Shown piece after piece: positions 26,758 to 36,015 of a stretch of DNA of 64,000 nucleotides. The notes beneath the pieces were generated by a model. That model ran no database searches. It was given only the letters and a program-made list of their open reading frames with translations, and was not told the DNA's origin. How positions within the stretch are numbered: the first letter of the stretch is position 1; every line of letters begins with the position of its first letter. The stretch comes from Poriferisphaera corsica (GTDB taxonomy: Bacteria > Planctomycetota > Phycisphaerae > Phycisphaerales > Phycisphaeraceae), in assembly GCF_007747445.1 (NCBI RefSeq), contig NZ_CP036425.1:1472175-1536174 (forward strand), in the 5' to 3' direction. Position numbers and translations under genes: made by a program.

Positions 26758-29700
26758 TTAGTCGAAGTAAAGGGGCTGGCTGGCTTTATCCCAAGCGGAA
26801 ATGCTAAACATCCAGTCGCCGCCGCCTTGGCTGATGCGTGCGATGATCTGGTGCTTGCCGGGGGTGAGTGTGAGGGTGGCCTGATCTTCGTTGGCGGTGT
26901 AGCCGCGGAATTTTTCGGCGTCGATCACGAGCTTGCCATCGACCCAAAGCATGAGGCCGTCATCTGAGCCGGAGCGGAAAGTGACGGGTTGTTTGTCTTT
27001 GAGTGTAAGAGTTGTGTTGGCGTAAACAACTTGATTGCTGCCTTGGCCAAAAAGATTGATAAGGTCGATCGTGTTGTTAGTTGTGGTGATGCTTCGTTTG
27101 TTTTTAAAAATGGGTTGATTGAGTGGTGAGGTGGTACTGATTGATTTTTCGAAATCGAAGTTGCCGATGACGGTATCACCTTCAAATGTGGATGTGGTTG
27201 AGATGGCCCAGTGTTGAGCAGGTGAGGTGATGAGGTTGTTTGAGGTGGGTCGGTTTGGGTTAAATTCTGAGAAGTTGACGAAGCCGTCATGGAGATTTGT
27301 GATGGGTTGGTTGTCTGGGGCGGTGATGCGGAAAAGTGCTTCCCATCCATATTCACCTTGCGCGATTTTAACGACAAGACGGTTGGCGCCTTTTTTGAGT
27401 GTTGCGGGAATGATGTCTTGGTCAGGAGCTGCAGCGCGAGCGGATTGATTGGCATAGAGCGGTTCGTCATTGAGCCAGACGGAGAGGGTGTCGTCAGAGC
27501 CGAAGCGAAGTTCGACAGGCTGGTCGATTGGGCTGTCGATATAGGTCATGAGGTATGCGGCAGCGTTGTCGGTTTGGCCGAAGAGTTTGTTGAAATTGAT
27601 GCCATTGTTTTCAATGATGAACTGTGCGGGGATTGATTCCCAGCGGTATTGTTGATCATCGTACTTGAAGGTGGCGTCTGCTTCTGGGATCCATTGTGGT
27701 GGGAATGCGTTGGTGAATGCGTCGTTGACATTTGCGGTTTTGATGGGGCCTGCAACTACCCAGCGGAGTGGGTTGACGAGGATAATGTCTTGCTGATCAA
27801 GCGTGAGATTGCCGCGAGTGGCGGTGAGTGTGGCGCGGAGATCGCCGACGTTTTGGGGGTGGTTTGGAACGGTGAGTTCGACGTTGATTTCTCGTGATTC
27901 GTAGGGTTTGAGCATGATCGTGCGTGGAAGGGGCTTGATTTTCAGCTGTTTTGAAGTTGGTTTGAGCATAAGCTCGGTGGTGAGTTTTTCTGCGGTATTG
28001 TTGGTGATCGTTGTTGAGATTGTGTGTGTCCCCGTCGTGGTGATGGCTCGTGCGTTGTTGGGGATGGTAATGTCGAGTATTGCATCCCAATCCATTGATC
28101 CTTTTAACAGGATGGATTGAGATACGGTGTCGATAACCTGGTAGTGCTGTATGCCTGAGAGTTGAGCATCGTTTGTTTCAGGTGTGAGATGGGCTACAAA
28201 ACTTTGTGCGTTTGACTTGAGCGGTGTAGTGTAGATTTTGTCAGGTGAGCTAGCGAACCAGTACTGGGTTTGAATGTTGTTTATTGATCCGGTTTGTAGC
28301 TCGAATGAGAGGCGATTCATTGCTTTGTCTGGGTGTGGGGTGAGCGGCGCGTTGATATTTTTTAGGATTGTATCTGAGGTGTAGAGGTAATCTTCGTTGA
28401 TCGTTTGAGTTTTAGCGGTGGCTGAACGGTCCCATTCACCAAGTTTGTTGGTCGTGGTGAGTTGCAGGTTCAGTTGCGCTTTATCTCGGATGAAGAGTGG
28501 TGCGTCTACGAGGTTGATGGGGACGTGGTAGATGGCTGGGCCTTCAAATACGATTGGCGAGAAGGGGTGAAGCCATTTGCCTTTGGGGAAGTAGATAGGG
28601 CGGGCAGATGCGCCTTTGTTGAGGATTGGCGCAACGAGCATGTCATTGCCGAGCATGAACTGCGTGTCGGTGAATTGTGTGTCGAGCGTTTCAGGGGCTT
28701 CAAAGAAAAGGGGGCGCATCATGGGGATGCCGGTTTTTGAAGCGTTTTTACCAATCTTGATGAGTTCAGGCATCAGGTTCATACGGAGTTTGGCGAGCAG
28801 TCGATAAGCATCGATGGCGGAATCGCCAAAGTTGTAAGGTTCGCGTGGTTCGATGCCGTGAAACTGCATGAGTGGGGAGAGGGTACCGAGCTGGAGCCAA
28901 CGGATGTAGAGTTCGGGTGATGCGGTGCCGAAGTATCCACCGATGTCGTGGCCCCAGAAAGGCATGCCTGAGACAGAAGTGGAGAGGCCTGCAGGGATGA
29001 GCGATTGGACTTGATCCCATGAGGCGCCTTGATCGCCAGCCCAAAGGGCAGGGGCCTTTTCGATGCCGATGCTACCGCTGCGAGCCCAGAGCAGGCCGTC
29101 GGCTTTTTCTTGGGTGAAAAGGTCGAATGTGGCTTGGTTGTAGAGGGAGGAATACTGGTTGTGCATCTCCACGCCGTTTTTACCGTTGTAGAAGACGTCG
29201 GTGGGTTTGATCGATTCGCCATCGTCGGCTTTAAAGCCTTTTACGCCTGCTTGTACGAGTGGACGAAGCATATCTTGCCAGAATTGAACTGCTTCGGGAT
29301 TTGTGAAGTCGTAGTTAGCGAATCCAGCGAGCCACTCTTCGCGTAGTGAAGGCTTGCCTTCGGGGTCTTTGACTAACAGATTATTAGAAACAGCTTTGGG
29401 GTAGAGGATTGATGAGGGATGAAGAATGGGGACTTGCCAAAGGATGACCGCAATGTCGTCGGTGTTGCAGTTTTCCATGAAGGATTTGAAATCAGGCCAA
29501 CGCTCTTTGGAGACTTGATTGAATTGCCCTTTTTCGCTGTGCCCTTTCCAAGCTTCAAGAACGATTGCACCGAATGGAAGATCAAGCGACTTCATTTTGG
29601 CGATCATGATCTCGGCTTCTTCTTGCGTTTCGTAGCTGTTTTTGGAAGCCCAGGGCTTGTAGGCCCAGTCGGGGATCGTGGCGAGGCCACCAATCATTTG

Positions 29701-30417
29701 CGTGCGGATTTTGATTTGCTCTTCGACAGTGTCAGCGAAGACGAGGTAGAAAGAAACCACAGACCCAGCTCGTTGGTAGTTGTTCCAGTTGTCTTGTTTA
29801 CTGTTGAGATCGAAGCGGCCCTTGGGGTTGTCGGTGAAGAAAAGTGCATAGCCTTTGGATGAGAAGATGGTGGGGGACGCGAAATAGGTTGCGCCGCCGC
29901 TCTGGCCGGGTGCGTCAAGGATCCACATGGAAATGATTTTGCCAGCCTGATTGAAGGAGTCGAAACGTTCGCCGAGGCCGAAGATTTGCTCACCCTTGGC
30001 GGCAGTCCAACTGACATCAAGTCCTTGATCGCTAACATCGCTAAAAGCATTTAGCGAACTAAGCTTAAAAGAGAGTTTTTTAGCGTTTTGGGTCGTGATG
30101 TTGAGTTGCTGATTCGAGGTATCGAATCGATAGAATTCGGAAGTGCTAGAAGTTGATACTGGGGATCGAAAAGCAGCCTGCTGAGCGGTGATCTTAAGAA
30201 CGTTATCCATACCTTTGATGGATTCAATCTTGATATTAATATCGTTTAACTTGTTTGTATATAGCGTATTAGACTTTTGAGTCATATAGTACCCCGATTC
30301 AGCGTTGCTGATAGATGGGGTGATTAATGTCACAGAAAAGCAGCCGACAGCAGCAACAATTGGGAAAAGCTTGCGATTAAATCGATTGATTGCTGCGAGT
30401 TTGCTCGTGAACCTCAT
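26758..30417 (-). CDS. Secreted GH31 glycosidase (YicI/alpha-xylosidase-like) with duplicated C-terminal modules
   Basis: A 1219-residue enzyme, about 400 residues longer than typical GH31. A signal peptide ends near SISNAES. The N-domain has QIFGLGERFDSFN. The barrel nucleophile is the Asp of KGFKADDGESI, like the KTDFGE motif of YicI; the acid/base Asp is in LWAGDQGAS. SGMPFWGHDIGGY is typical GH31. After the GH31 C-domains there is an NEW3/CARDB-like beta domain (about 770-890). Two homologous copies of a PA14-like module follow, with GSDDTLSVWLNDEPL near residue 972 and GSDDGLMLWVDGKLV near 1152. GAGG precedes the ATG by 7. The substrate is probably an alpha-xyloside or alpha-glucoside. 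Confidence 0.88.
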   Translation of the reverse strand: MRFTSKLAAINRFNRKLFPIVAAVGCFSVTLITPSISNAESGYYMTQKSNTLYTNKLNDINIKIESIKGMDNVLKITAQQAAFRSPVSTSSTSEFYRFDTSNQQLNITTQNAKKLSFKLSSLNAFSDVSDQGLDVSWTAAKGEQIFGLGERFDSFNQAGKIISMWILDAPGQSGGATYFASPTIFSSKGYALFFTDNPKGRFDLNSKQDNWNNYQRAGSVVSFYLVFADTVEEQIKIRTQMIGGLATIPDWAYKPWASKNSYETQEEAEIMIAKMKSLDLPFGAIVLEAWKGHSEKGQFNQVSKERWPDFKSFMENCNTDDIAVILWQVPILHPSSILYPKAVSNNLLVKDPEGKPSLREEWLAGFANYDFTNPEAVQFWQDMLRPLVQAGVKGFKADDGESIKPTDVFYNGKNGVEMHNQYSSLYNQATFDLFTQEKADGLLWARSGSIGIEKAPALWAGDQGASWDQVQSLIPAGLSTSVSGMPFWGHDIGGYFGTASPELYIRWLQLGTLSPLMQFHGIEPREPYNFGDSAIDAYRLLAKLRMNLMPELIKIGKNASKTGIPMMRPLFFEAPETLDTQFTDTQFMLGNDMLVAPILNKGASARPIYFPKGKWLHPFSPIVFEGPAIYHVPINLVDAPLFIRDKAQLNLQLTTTNKLGEWDRSATAKTQTINEDYLYTSDTILKNINAPLTPHPDKAMNRLSFELQTGSINNIQTQYWFASSPDKIYTTPLKSNAQSFVAHLTPETNDAQLSGIQHYQVIDTVSQSILLKGSMDWDAILDITIPNNARAITTTGTHTISTTITNNTAEKLTTELMLKPTSKQLKIKPLPRTIMLKPYESREINVELTVPNHPQNVGDLRATLTATRGNLTLDQQDIILVNPLRWVVAGPIKTANVNDAFTNAFPPQWIPEADATFKYDDQQYRWESIPAQFIIENNGINFNKLFGQTDNAAAYLMTYIDSPIDQPVELRFGSDDTLSVWLNDEPLYANQSARAAAPDQDIIPATLKKGANRLVVKIAQGEYGWEALFRITAPDNQPITNLHDGFVNFSEFNPNRPTSNNLITSPAQHWAISTTSTFEGDTVIGNFDFEKSISTTSPLNQPIFKNKRSITTTNNTIDLINLFGQGSNQVVYANTTLTLKDKQPVTFRSGSDDGLMLWVDGKLVIDAEKFRGYTANEDQATLTLTPGKHQIIARISQGGGDWMFSISAWDKASQPLYFD

Positions 30418-30462
30418 GGATATACCTCGAACAGATTGGTTGGTTGGGAACCCTTTTTATAC

Positions 30463-30482
30463 TAACTACAACGTTTTAGTTA
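30463..30482. promoter_or_regulatory. Near-perfect 20-bp palindrome upstream of the GH31 gene, candidate operator
   Basis: TAACTACAACGTTTTAGTTA is symmetric around AACGTT except at one base pair position in each half. It lies about 50 bases upstream of the GH31 ATG, with a central CG as in many LacI-family operators. The binding regulator is not identified. Confidence 0.55.
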
Positions 30483-30597
30483 ATATTTGGTGAATGTCAA
30501 GACTTTTTCACTTACTCAAGATTCACTTTTGAGGTAAAGAATGGTGATGGTAGGCCATATGGGGATTTGTGTGAACGTTCCAGAAATATATCTATAG

Positions 30598-30628
30598 AAA
30601 ACGCGGCAATCGGTTCGACTGCCGCGTT
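30598..30628 (-). terminator. Terminator-like hairpin after araA
   Basis: AACGCGGCA (30600-30608) pairs with TGCCGCGTT (30620-30628), with an inner TCG/CGA extension. The minus-strand T-run is only three to four bases (30598-30601 complement). It lies 39 bases after the araA stop. Confidence 0.6.
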
Positions 30629-30666
30629 AACTGGGTTGAGTAGAGTTTCGTTTAGCTGGGTAGCGT

Positions 30667-32169
30667 CTATTTCATTTGAATACCATAGGCGAGGTCATTG
30701 AAGCGTAATTCATTGTTGAACTGATTGATATTGGTGTGCTGGTCAATCACCGCAAGCTCAACGTCAGCAATTTGAGCGAAATCACGGATGTGCTGTTGGT
30801 TGAGTGCGAATGAGAGACATGTGTGGTGAGCGCCACCCGCATAGATCCATGCGGTGGCACTGGTTTTCAGATCAGGCTGAGGCAGCCAGAGAACACGGGC
30901 AACCGGCAGCTTAGGTAGATTGAAATCAGGCTCGATCGAGTCAATTTGATTGAGAAGCAGTCGGAATCGATTGCCCAGATCAATGACCGAGGCGTTAACG
31001 GCAGGGCCCGTCATGGCATTAAAGATCAGTCGAACAGGATCAGCTTTGCCACCGATACCGAGAGGATAGATTTCGCATCGCGGCTTTTCATTTGAAATAG
31101 AAGGGCAGATCTCCAGCATGTGCGAGCCTAGAACAGCCTCATTGTGCTGATCAAGATGATAGGTGTAATCTTCCATGAATGAGGTGCCGCCATCCAGACC
31201 GTAGGCCATGACTTTCATGGTGCGCACGAGCGCTGCATGTTTCCAATCGCCTTCAGCGCCAAAACCGTAGCCATCATTCATTAACCGTTGAACCGCAAGG
31301 CCCGGCAATTGCTTCAGACCGTGCAGATTTTCAAATGTGTCGGTGAAGGCGGTGAAGTTTCCTGCGGTAAGGAAAGATCGCAGGCCGAGTTCGATCTTGG
31401 CAATTTCAAGCAATGAATTATGAGATACACCGTCCGAAGATAGTGATTCATCAATGCTATATTCATCGGCATACACTTCGCAAAGTTGTTTGATCTCAGT
31501 CTTATTGATCGTATCGATATGAGCGATCAGATCGCCGAGGCCGTACCCATTGACTGAGTAACCAAAGATACGTTCAGCTTCGACTTTGTCCCCTTCAGTT
31601 ACCGCAACATCGCGCATGTTGTCGCCAAAACGAGCAATTTTCATATTGTTAGAATCATGCCATCCAACAGCAGCACGAATCCAAGATTCAAGCGATTGTT
31701 GAACGGATTTATCTTTCCAATGTCCAACGATAACTTTTCGTTTGATCCGCATCCGTGTGCAAATATGCCCAAATTCACGGCCACCGTGCGCTGACTGATG
31801 CAGATTCATGTAGTCCATATCAATCGTATCCCATGGTATTGAGACGTTGTATTGCGTATGAAGATGTACAAGCGGTTTGTTTAGCTTAGACAAACCACGG
31901 ATCCACATTTTTGCGGGGCTGAATGTATGCATCCATGTGATCAAGCCAATGCATTGATTAGATTGATTGGCTTCAAGAATAATGGATTGAATCGCATCCG
32001 ATCCGGTAAGCACTGGTTTATGGACGATTTTGGCCGGCAGTTCCGTATCCTGATTAAGATATTTAACAATGTGTTTCGCGTTTTGATCGACCTGTCCGAG
32101 CAATTCATCACCGTAGAGATGTTGCGAGCCTGTAAGAAACCAGATTTCCATGGGAGCCAGATTTAGCAT
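30667..32169 (-). CDS. araA: L-arabinose isomerase
   Basis: A 500-residue enzyme, exactly the E. coli AraA length, converting L-arabinose to L-ribulose. It starts MEIWFLTGSQHLYG after six extra residues. It holds GLITWMHTFSPAKMWI, the metal-binding segments FGAEGDWKHAALVR and MEDYTYHL, and LEICPSI. AGGTT precedes the ATG; MEIW at 32151 is a possible shorter start. It is third in the minus-strand operon araB-araD-araA, 61 bases after araD. Confidence 0.95.
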   Translation of the reverse strand: MLNLAPMEIWFLTGSQHLYGDELLGQVDQNAKHIVKYLNQDTELPAKIVHKPVLTGSDAIQSIILEANQSNQCIGLITWMHTFSPAKMWIRGLSKLNKPLVHLHTQYNVSIPWDTIDMDYMNLHQSAHGGREFGHICTRMRIKRKVIVGHWKDKSVQQSLESWIRAAVGWHDSNNMKIARFGDNMRDVAVTEGDKVEAERIFGYSVNGYGLGDLIAHIDTINKTEIKQLCEVYADEYSIDESLSSDGVSHNSLLEIAKIELGLRSFLTAGNFTAFTDTFENLHGLKQLPGLAVQRLMNDGYGFGAEGDWKHAALVRTMKVMAYGLDGGTSFMEDYTYHLDQHNEAVLGSHMLEICPSISNEKPRCEIYPLGIGGKADPVRLIFNAMTGPAVNASVIDLGNRFRLLLNQIDSIEPDFNLPKLPVARVLWLPQPDLKTSATAWIYAGGAHHTCLSFALNQQHIRDFAQIADVELAVIDQHTNINQFNNELRFNDLAYGIQMK

Positions 32170-32230
32170 GGTGTTGAACCTGTGAAAAAGTGAACATATT
32201 GAGAGTGCAAATGCTTAATGATCTTTAATG

Positions 32231-32920
32231 TTATTGGCCGTAATAGGCATTTTTCCCGTGCTTGCGTGTGTAGTGCTTTTGAAGCACATATGACTCAAGC
32301 ACTGGACCAAGTTGACCTGTGAGCTGTTTGGTTTGAAGAGCCATTTGCGCGATTGCTTCAAGTGCGACCGCGTTAGTGACAGCTTTTTTAGAATTTTCAC
32401 CCCAGACAAAAGGAGCATGCCCTGCGACAAGAACTGCAGGAATTGCCTCGGGATCTATCTGAGTCATGCGTTCTACAATAACTCGACCCGTATTGACTTC
32501 GTAACCTTCTTCTATTTCTTGCTTAGATAACGCTCTTGTGAGTGGAACATTACCTATAAAATGATCCGCATGTGTCGTGCCAAGGCAAGGTATCTCAACG
32601 CGAGCCTGCGCGAATGACGTCGCATACAGACTGTGAGTGTGAACGATCCCGCCAATCTTATCGAATGATTGGTATAGGATACGATGAGTTTCTGTATCAG
32701 AACTTGGGCGATAATCACTCTCAATAACATGGCCATCAAGATTAACGATAACCATTTTCTCAGGAGATAGTTCATCGTAACTCACGCCACTCGGTTTAAT
32801 CACAAACGCTTTGCCATCCGGCGTCAATTCACTGACATTACCCCATGTCAAAATTACTAGATTTTTTTCGGCTAATGCTATGTTAGATTCATAAACACGC
32901 TGCTTAGTTTTTTCATACAT
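32231..32920 (-). CDS. araD: L-ribulose-5-phosphate 4-epimerase
   Basis: A 229-residue class II aldolase-fold epimerase producing D-xylulose-5-phosphate. Zinc ligands are seen in GGIVHTHSLYATSFAQA and the later AGHAPFVWG. NVSELTPDGKAFVIKPSGV carries the phosphate-binding residues, and GTTHADHF the catalytic region. ATG 32920 has AAAGGGGAAAG upstream and overlaps the araB stop by 8 bases, so translation is coupled. The longer frame from 32950 would lie within araB. Confidence 0.94.
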   Translation of the reverse strand: MYEKTKQRVYESNIALAEKNLVILTWGNVSELTPDGKAFVIKPSGVSYDELSPEKMVIVNLDGHVIESDYRPSSDTETHRILYQSFDKIGGIVHTHSLYATSFAQARVEIPCLGTTHADHFIGNVPLTRALSKQEIEEGYEVNTGRVIVERMTQIDPEAIPAVLVAGHAPFVWGENSKKAVTNAVALEAIAQMALQTKQLTGQLGPVLESYVLQKHYTRKHGKNAYYGQ

Positions 32921-34616
32921 GTGCTTTCCCCTTTGTAACTGCGTTTTCACGAATCACGATCAGTTTCTTCATAACGTGGTATAGATGTCGAGACTCATCA
33001 GAATGTATGCCAAAGGCATCATGTAGGTCTGTGTATAGTTGATACAGTTCTTCGTATACCGCGACATTTTCTGTGATTGGTTCAAAAATTATTTCTTTCG
33101 TTCGTGTCATCTGTTCTGCTGCTTCTTGTACATTCTTATAGGTCTTGCCTACGATTGCCCCGAACATGGCCGCACCTAATGCGCATGTCTGATCGGATGC
33201 GGAAATTTTCATGGGCTTGTTACATACATCAGCGTAGATCTGCATCACTAGCCGATTTTTTTCCGAGATGCCGCCACAATTAATGACCTCATGCACAGGC
33301 ACATCGTACGTTTCCCATCGTTCAATGATCTTGCGCGCACCAAAGGCTGTTGCCTCAATCAGTGCACGATAAATCTCGCAAGGCTTTGTATGAAGTGTTT
33401 GCCCGATCAACAGACCACTTAGTTGTGGATCAACAAGCACCGTTCGATTGCCATTATTCCAATCAAGTGCGAGTAGTCCCGATTGGCCCGGCGTAAGTTT
33501 CGTAGCCTGTTCGGTTAGTTCAATATGCCTGTCACCCGTGGATGTTGTGCCGGGAGAAATATGATTTACGAACCAATTGAAGATATCACCCACAGCCGAT
33601 TGGCCTGCCTCCATACCATACATCCCGGGTACGATCGACCCCGGTACAATGCCGCACAATCCCGGTATATCCGGCAGATGATGGTCCAACGGTGAAACCA
33701 TCATGTCGCATGTGCTTGTCCCCACAATCTTCACCAATGTATTCTGCTTGATCCCTGCACCAACAGCGCCCGTATGTGCATCGAATGCGCCAACAGCGAT
33801 CGGCAATCCAGCAGGTAAGCCAACTTTAAGTGCAACAGATTTCGAAAGTTTCCCTGCTTCTTGATCACATGTAATCGCGTGCTTTGCGTAGCGTTCTCGT
33901 AGTGGTGCAAGGTCAGGATCAAGCATCGCAAGGAATGCTTCACTTGGCAGTCCGTCCCAATCCTCGTGATACATCGCCTTATGTCCTGCAGCGCAGATGC
34001 TGCGAGGCATCGTATTTGGATCGAGCTGATCCGTGATGTACCCCGGTATGAAATCGCACAATTCAACCCAGGCATACGCTGCCTCAAACACCTCTGGCGC
34101 TATGCGTTTGCAGTGCAATATTTTTGACCAATACCATTCAGAACTGTAGGTTCCGCCGCATTTACACAGATATCGCGGATCATAAGCTGCAGCTTTTTCA
34201 GTGATCTCCGCAGCTTCCATATAAGAGGTGTGGTCTTTCCAAAGCCATGCTTGTGCATTGAGGTCATTCTTGAACTGTTCCTGGAATGCTAAAGGTAGTC
34301 CAGTGCGATCGACAGGCAAGGGCGTAGAGCCAGTTGAGTCAATTCCCAATCCTACTACCTGTTTGACATCAAAGCTCGATTGCCCCATCGCTTTTGTGAC
34401 CGCTTCATTTACAGAGGCCATGAATCCAGCGATATAATCTGCCGGGTTCTGTCTTGCAACATTCGGGTCATGTGGGTCAAGCAATATGCCAGCATCACCG
34501 CTTGGGTAGTGATAAATCGCTGAAGCAATTTCCCGACCATTACTAACATCCACGATCAGCGCACGGACACTATTCGTCCCATAATCCACACCGATCGCAT
34601 AGCCGTTCTTATTCAT
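32913..34616 (-). CDS. araB: Ribulokinase
   Basis: A 567-residue FGGY-family kinase phosphorylating L-ribulose. The N-terminal ATPase strand is YAIGVDYGTNSVRALIVD; GAFDAHTGAVGAG and KIVGTSTCDMM are typical of AraB, and NCGGISEKN lies in the C-terminal half. ATG 34616 is preceded by GAGG at 5 bases and aligns with known AraB starts. The 26 extra residues of the longest frame (from 34694) run into the presumed promoter and were dropped. First gene of araBDA, divergent from the regulator at 34775. Confidence 0.93.
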   Translation of the reverse strand: MNKNGYAIGVDYGTNSVRALIVDVSNGREIASAIYHYPSGDAGILLDPHDPNVARQNPADYIAGFMASVNEAVTKAMGQSSFDVKQVVGLGIDSTGSTPLPVDRTGLPLAFQEQFKNDLNAQAWLWKDHTSYMEAAEITEKAAAYDPRYLCKCGGTYSSEWYWSKILHCKRIAPEVFEAAYAWVELCDFIPGYITDQLDPNTMPRSICAAGHKAMYHEDWDGLPSEAFLAMLDPDLAPLRERYAKHAITCDQEAGKLSKSVALKVGLPAGLPIAVGAFDAHTGAVGAGIKQNTLVKIVGTSTCDMMVSPLDHHLPDIPGLCGIVPGSIVPGMYGMEAGQSAVGDIFNWFVNHISPGTTSTGDRHIELTEQATKLTPGQSGLLALDWNNGNRTVLVDPQLSGLLIGQTLHTKPCEIYRALIEATAFGARKIIERWETYDVPVHEVINCGGISEKNRLVMQIYADVCNKPMKISASDQTCALGAAMFGAIVGKTYKNVQEAAEQMTRTKEIIFEPITENVAVYEELYQLYTDLHDAFGIHSDESRHLYHVMKKLIVIRENAVTKGKAHV

Positions 34617-34683
34617 GAAAACCTCACTAAGTAGTAATTCGTCATTAAATTCTTGCTCAGTTGCAGATTTAGCTCTATTCTTA

Positions 34684-34714
34684 ATTGCGAACATTAATAT
34701 TGATATTGCGCAAA
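34684..34714. promoter_or_regulatory. Two direct repeats 21 bp apart in the araB/regulator intergenic region
   Basis: ATTGCGAACA (34684-34693) and ATTGCGCAAA (34705-34714) match at 8 of 10 positions and are exactly 21 bases apart. That is two helical turns, the arrangement used by AraC-type dimers on direct half-sites. They sit about 70-100 bases from the araB ATG and 60-90 from the regulator ATG. Confidence 0.5.
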
Positions 34715-34774
34715 ATTGTTATTACACAATGAATCCACTTACTCGCTTATCTGAGCTATTTTTTTTCGGACATC

Positions 34775-35998
34775 ATGAATCGATCTATTGAATCCATTCC
34801 AAGAGTCGGCTTGCTCGTCGAGACTGCACGCGGTTACGGCCGTGATATGCTTCGTGGCATCATGAAATACGAGCAAGAGCATGGCCCGTGGTGTTTTCAT
34901 CTCACACCCGGTGATTTCAAGCAAGCTCTCCCGCAAATGAGCCGGTGGCACGGCACAGGCATCATCGCACGCACCGATGATGATCTTGAGTTTGAGCAAG
35001 CCATTCTTTCTGCGAAGATCCCTACCGTTCTACTCGATATGTCTGAGCGGCAACTTGCCCCAAAACATCCATTCTCTAAACTTGCTGAAATACATCCCGA
35101 TTCCGAAAGTATTGGACAGTTAGCCGCGGACTATTTCATTAATCGGCACTTCATCCAATTCGGTTTCGTCGGCATACTCGATCGCATTTGGTCTGACAAG
35201 CGTCGCCAAGGTTTCATGACCTCTGTTCAAAATTATGGCTATAACGCACGTTATTTTCATTTCGATATTCAAACCGCTTATGCGCCATCAGATTCACATC
35301 TCACGATCAACCAAACCCTCGACGATCAACAGGTTCAACTCGTTGATTGGTTACGCAAAATGCCTAAACCCATTGCCATCATGGCCTGTGATGACGTCAT
35401 CGGGCGATATGTTATCGATGCCTGCCGCATTGCCAATATTTCCGTGCCACAAGAAGTCGCAGTGCTTGGTGTCGATGATGATCACTTCTTTTGCAATCTA
35501 TCGCATCCTTCACTTTCAAGTATTGCCGTCAATGCTATGAAGGGTGGCTACGAAGCTGCTGCTTTGCTTGACAGAATGATGAAAGATGAGAAGCAAAGTT
35601 CCGAACGCATCATCGTTGCGCCTATGGATATCAAATCACGTCAATCCACAGATGTTCTTGCTATCGACGATCAACTGATCAAACAAGCCATGCAGATTAT
35701 CAATGAGAAAGCGATGCTTTTTATTACCATCGATGACATCGCACAACAATGTCATGTATCGCGTCGTCACCTTGAAATCCGTTTTCGTAAAGTTCTCAAT
35801 CGATCAATTCTGGATATGCTGCAGGATCGTAAAATACGTTATGCTTGTGAACGATTACAAAACACTGATTCACCAATCGAGCAAATCGCAGAGAATACTG
35901 GCTACTGTTCAGTAAGCTATTTTATACAAGTATTCCGTAACTACATGCATACCACACCAGCCGGTTATCGACGTAAGTTTTCCGCGGATCTTTATTAA
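34775..35998 (+). CDS. XylR-type AraC-family regulator with LacI-like sensor domain
   Basis: A 407-residue protein combining a periplasmic-binding-type sugar sensor (about residues 8-290: PRVGLLVETARGYGRDMLRG, LGVDDDHFFCNLSHPSLSSI) with a C-terminal AraC double helix-turn-helix (about 300-403: TIDDIAQQCHVSRRHLEIRF, IAENTGYCSVSYFIQVFR). This is the layout of the xylose activator XylR. Its place divergent from araBDA, 158 bases from araB, implies control of L-arabinose genes here. The direct repeats in the shared promoter are the likely site. Confidence 0.9.
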   Translation: MNRSIESIPRVGLLVETARGYGRDMLRGIMKYEQEHGPWCFHLTPGDFKQALPQMSRWHGTGIIARTDDDLEFEQAILSAKIPTVLLDMSERQLAPKHPFSKLAEIHPDSESIGQLAADYFINRHFIQFGFVGILDRIWSDKRRQGFMTSVQNYGYNARYFHFDIQTAYAPSDSHLTINQTLDDQQVQLVDWLRKMPKPIAIMACDDVIGRYVIDACRIANISVPQEVAVLGVDDDHFFCNLSHPSLSSIAVNAMKGGYEAAALLDRMMKDEKQSSERIIVAPMDIKSRQSTDVLAIDDQLIKQAMQIINEKAMLFITIDDIAQQCHVSRRHLEIRFRKVLNRSILDMLQDRKIRYACERLQNTDSPIEQIAENTGYCSVSYFIQVFRNYMHTTPAGYRRKFSADLY

Positions 35999-36015
35999 AA
36001 CCAATCCAGAGACAA

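Noticed and set aside
27289-27636. Long plus-strand frames inside the GH31 gene, and similar frames opposite the kinase, GH5 and pullulanase genes
   Set aside because: They mirror the codon bias of the real genes on the other strand and show no family motifs.
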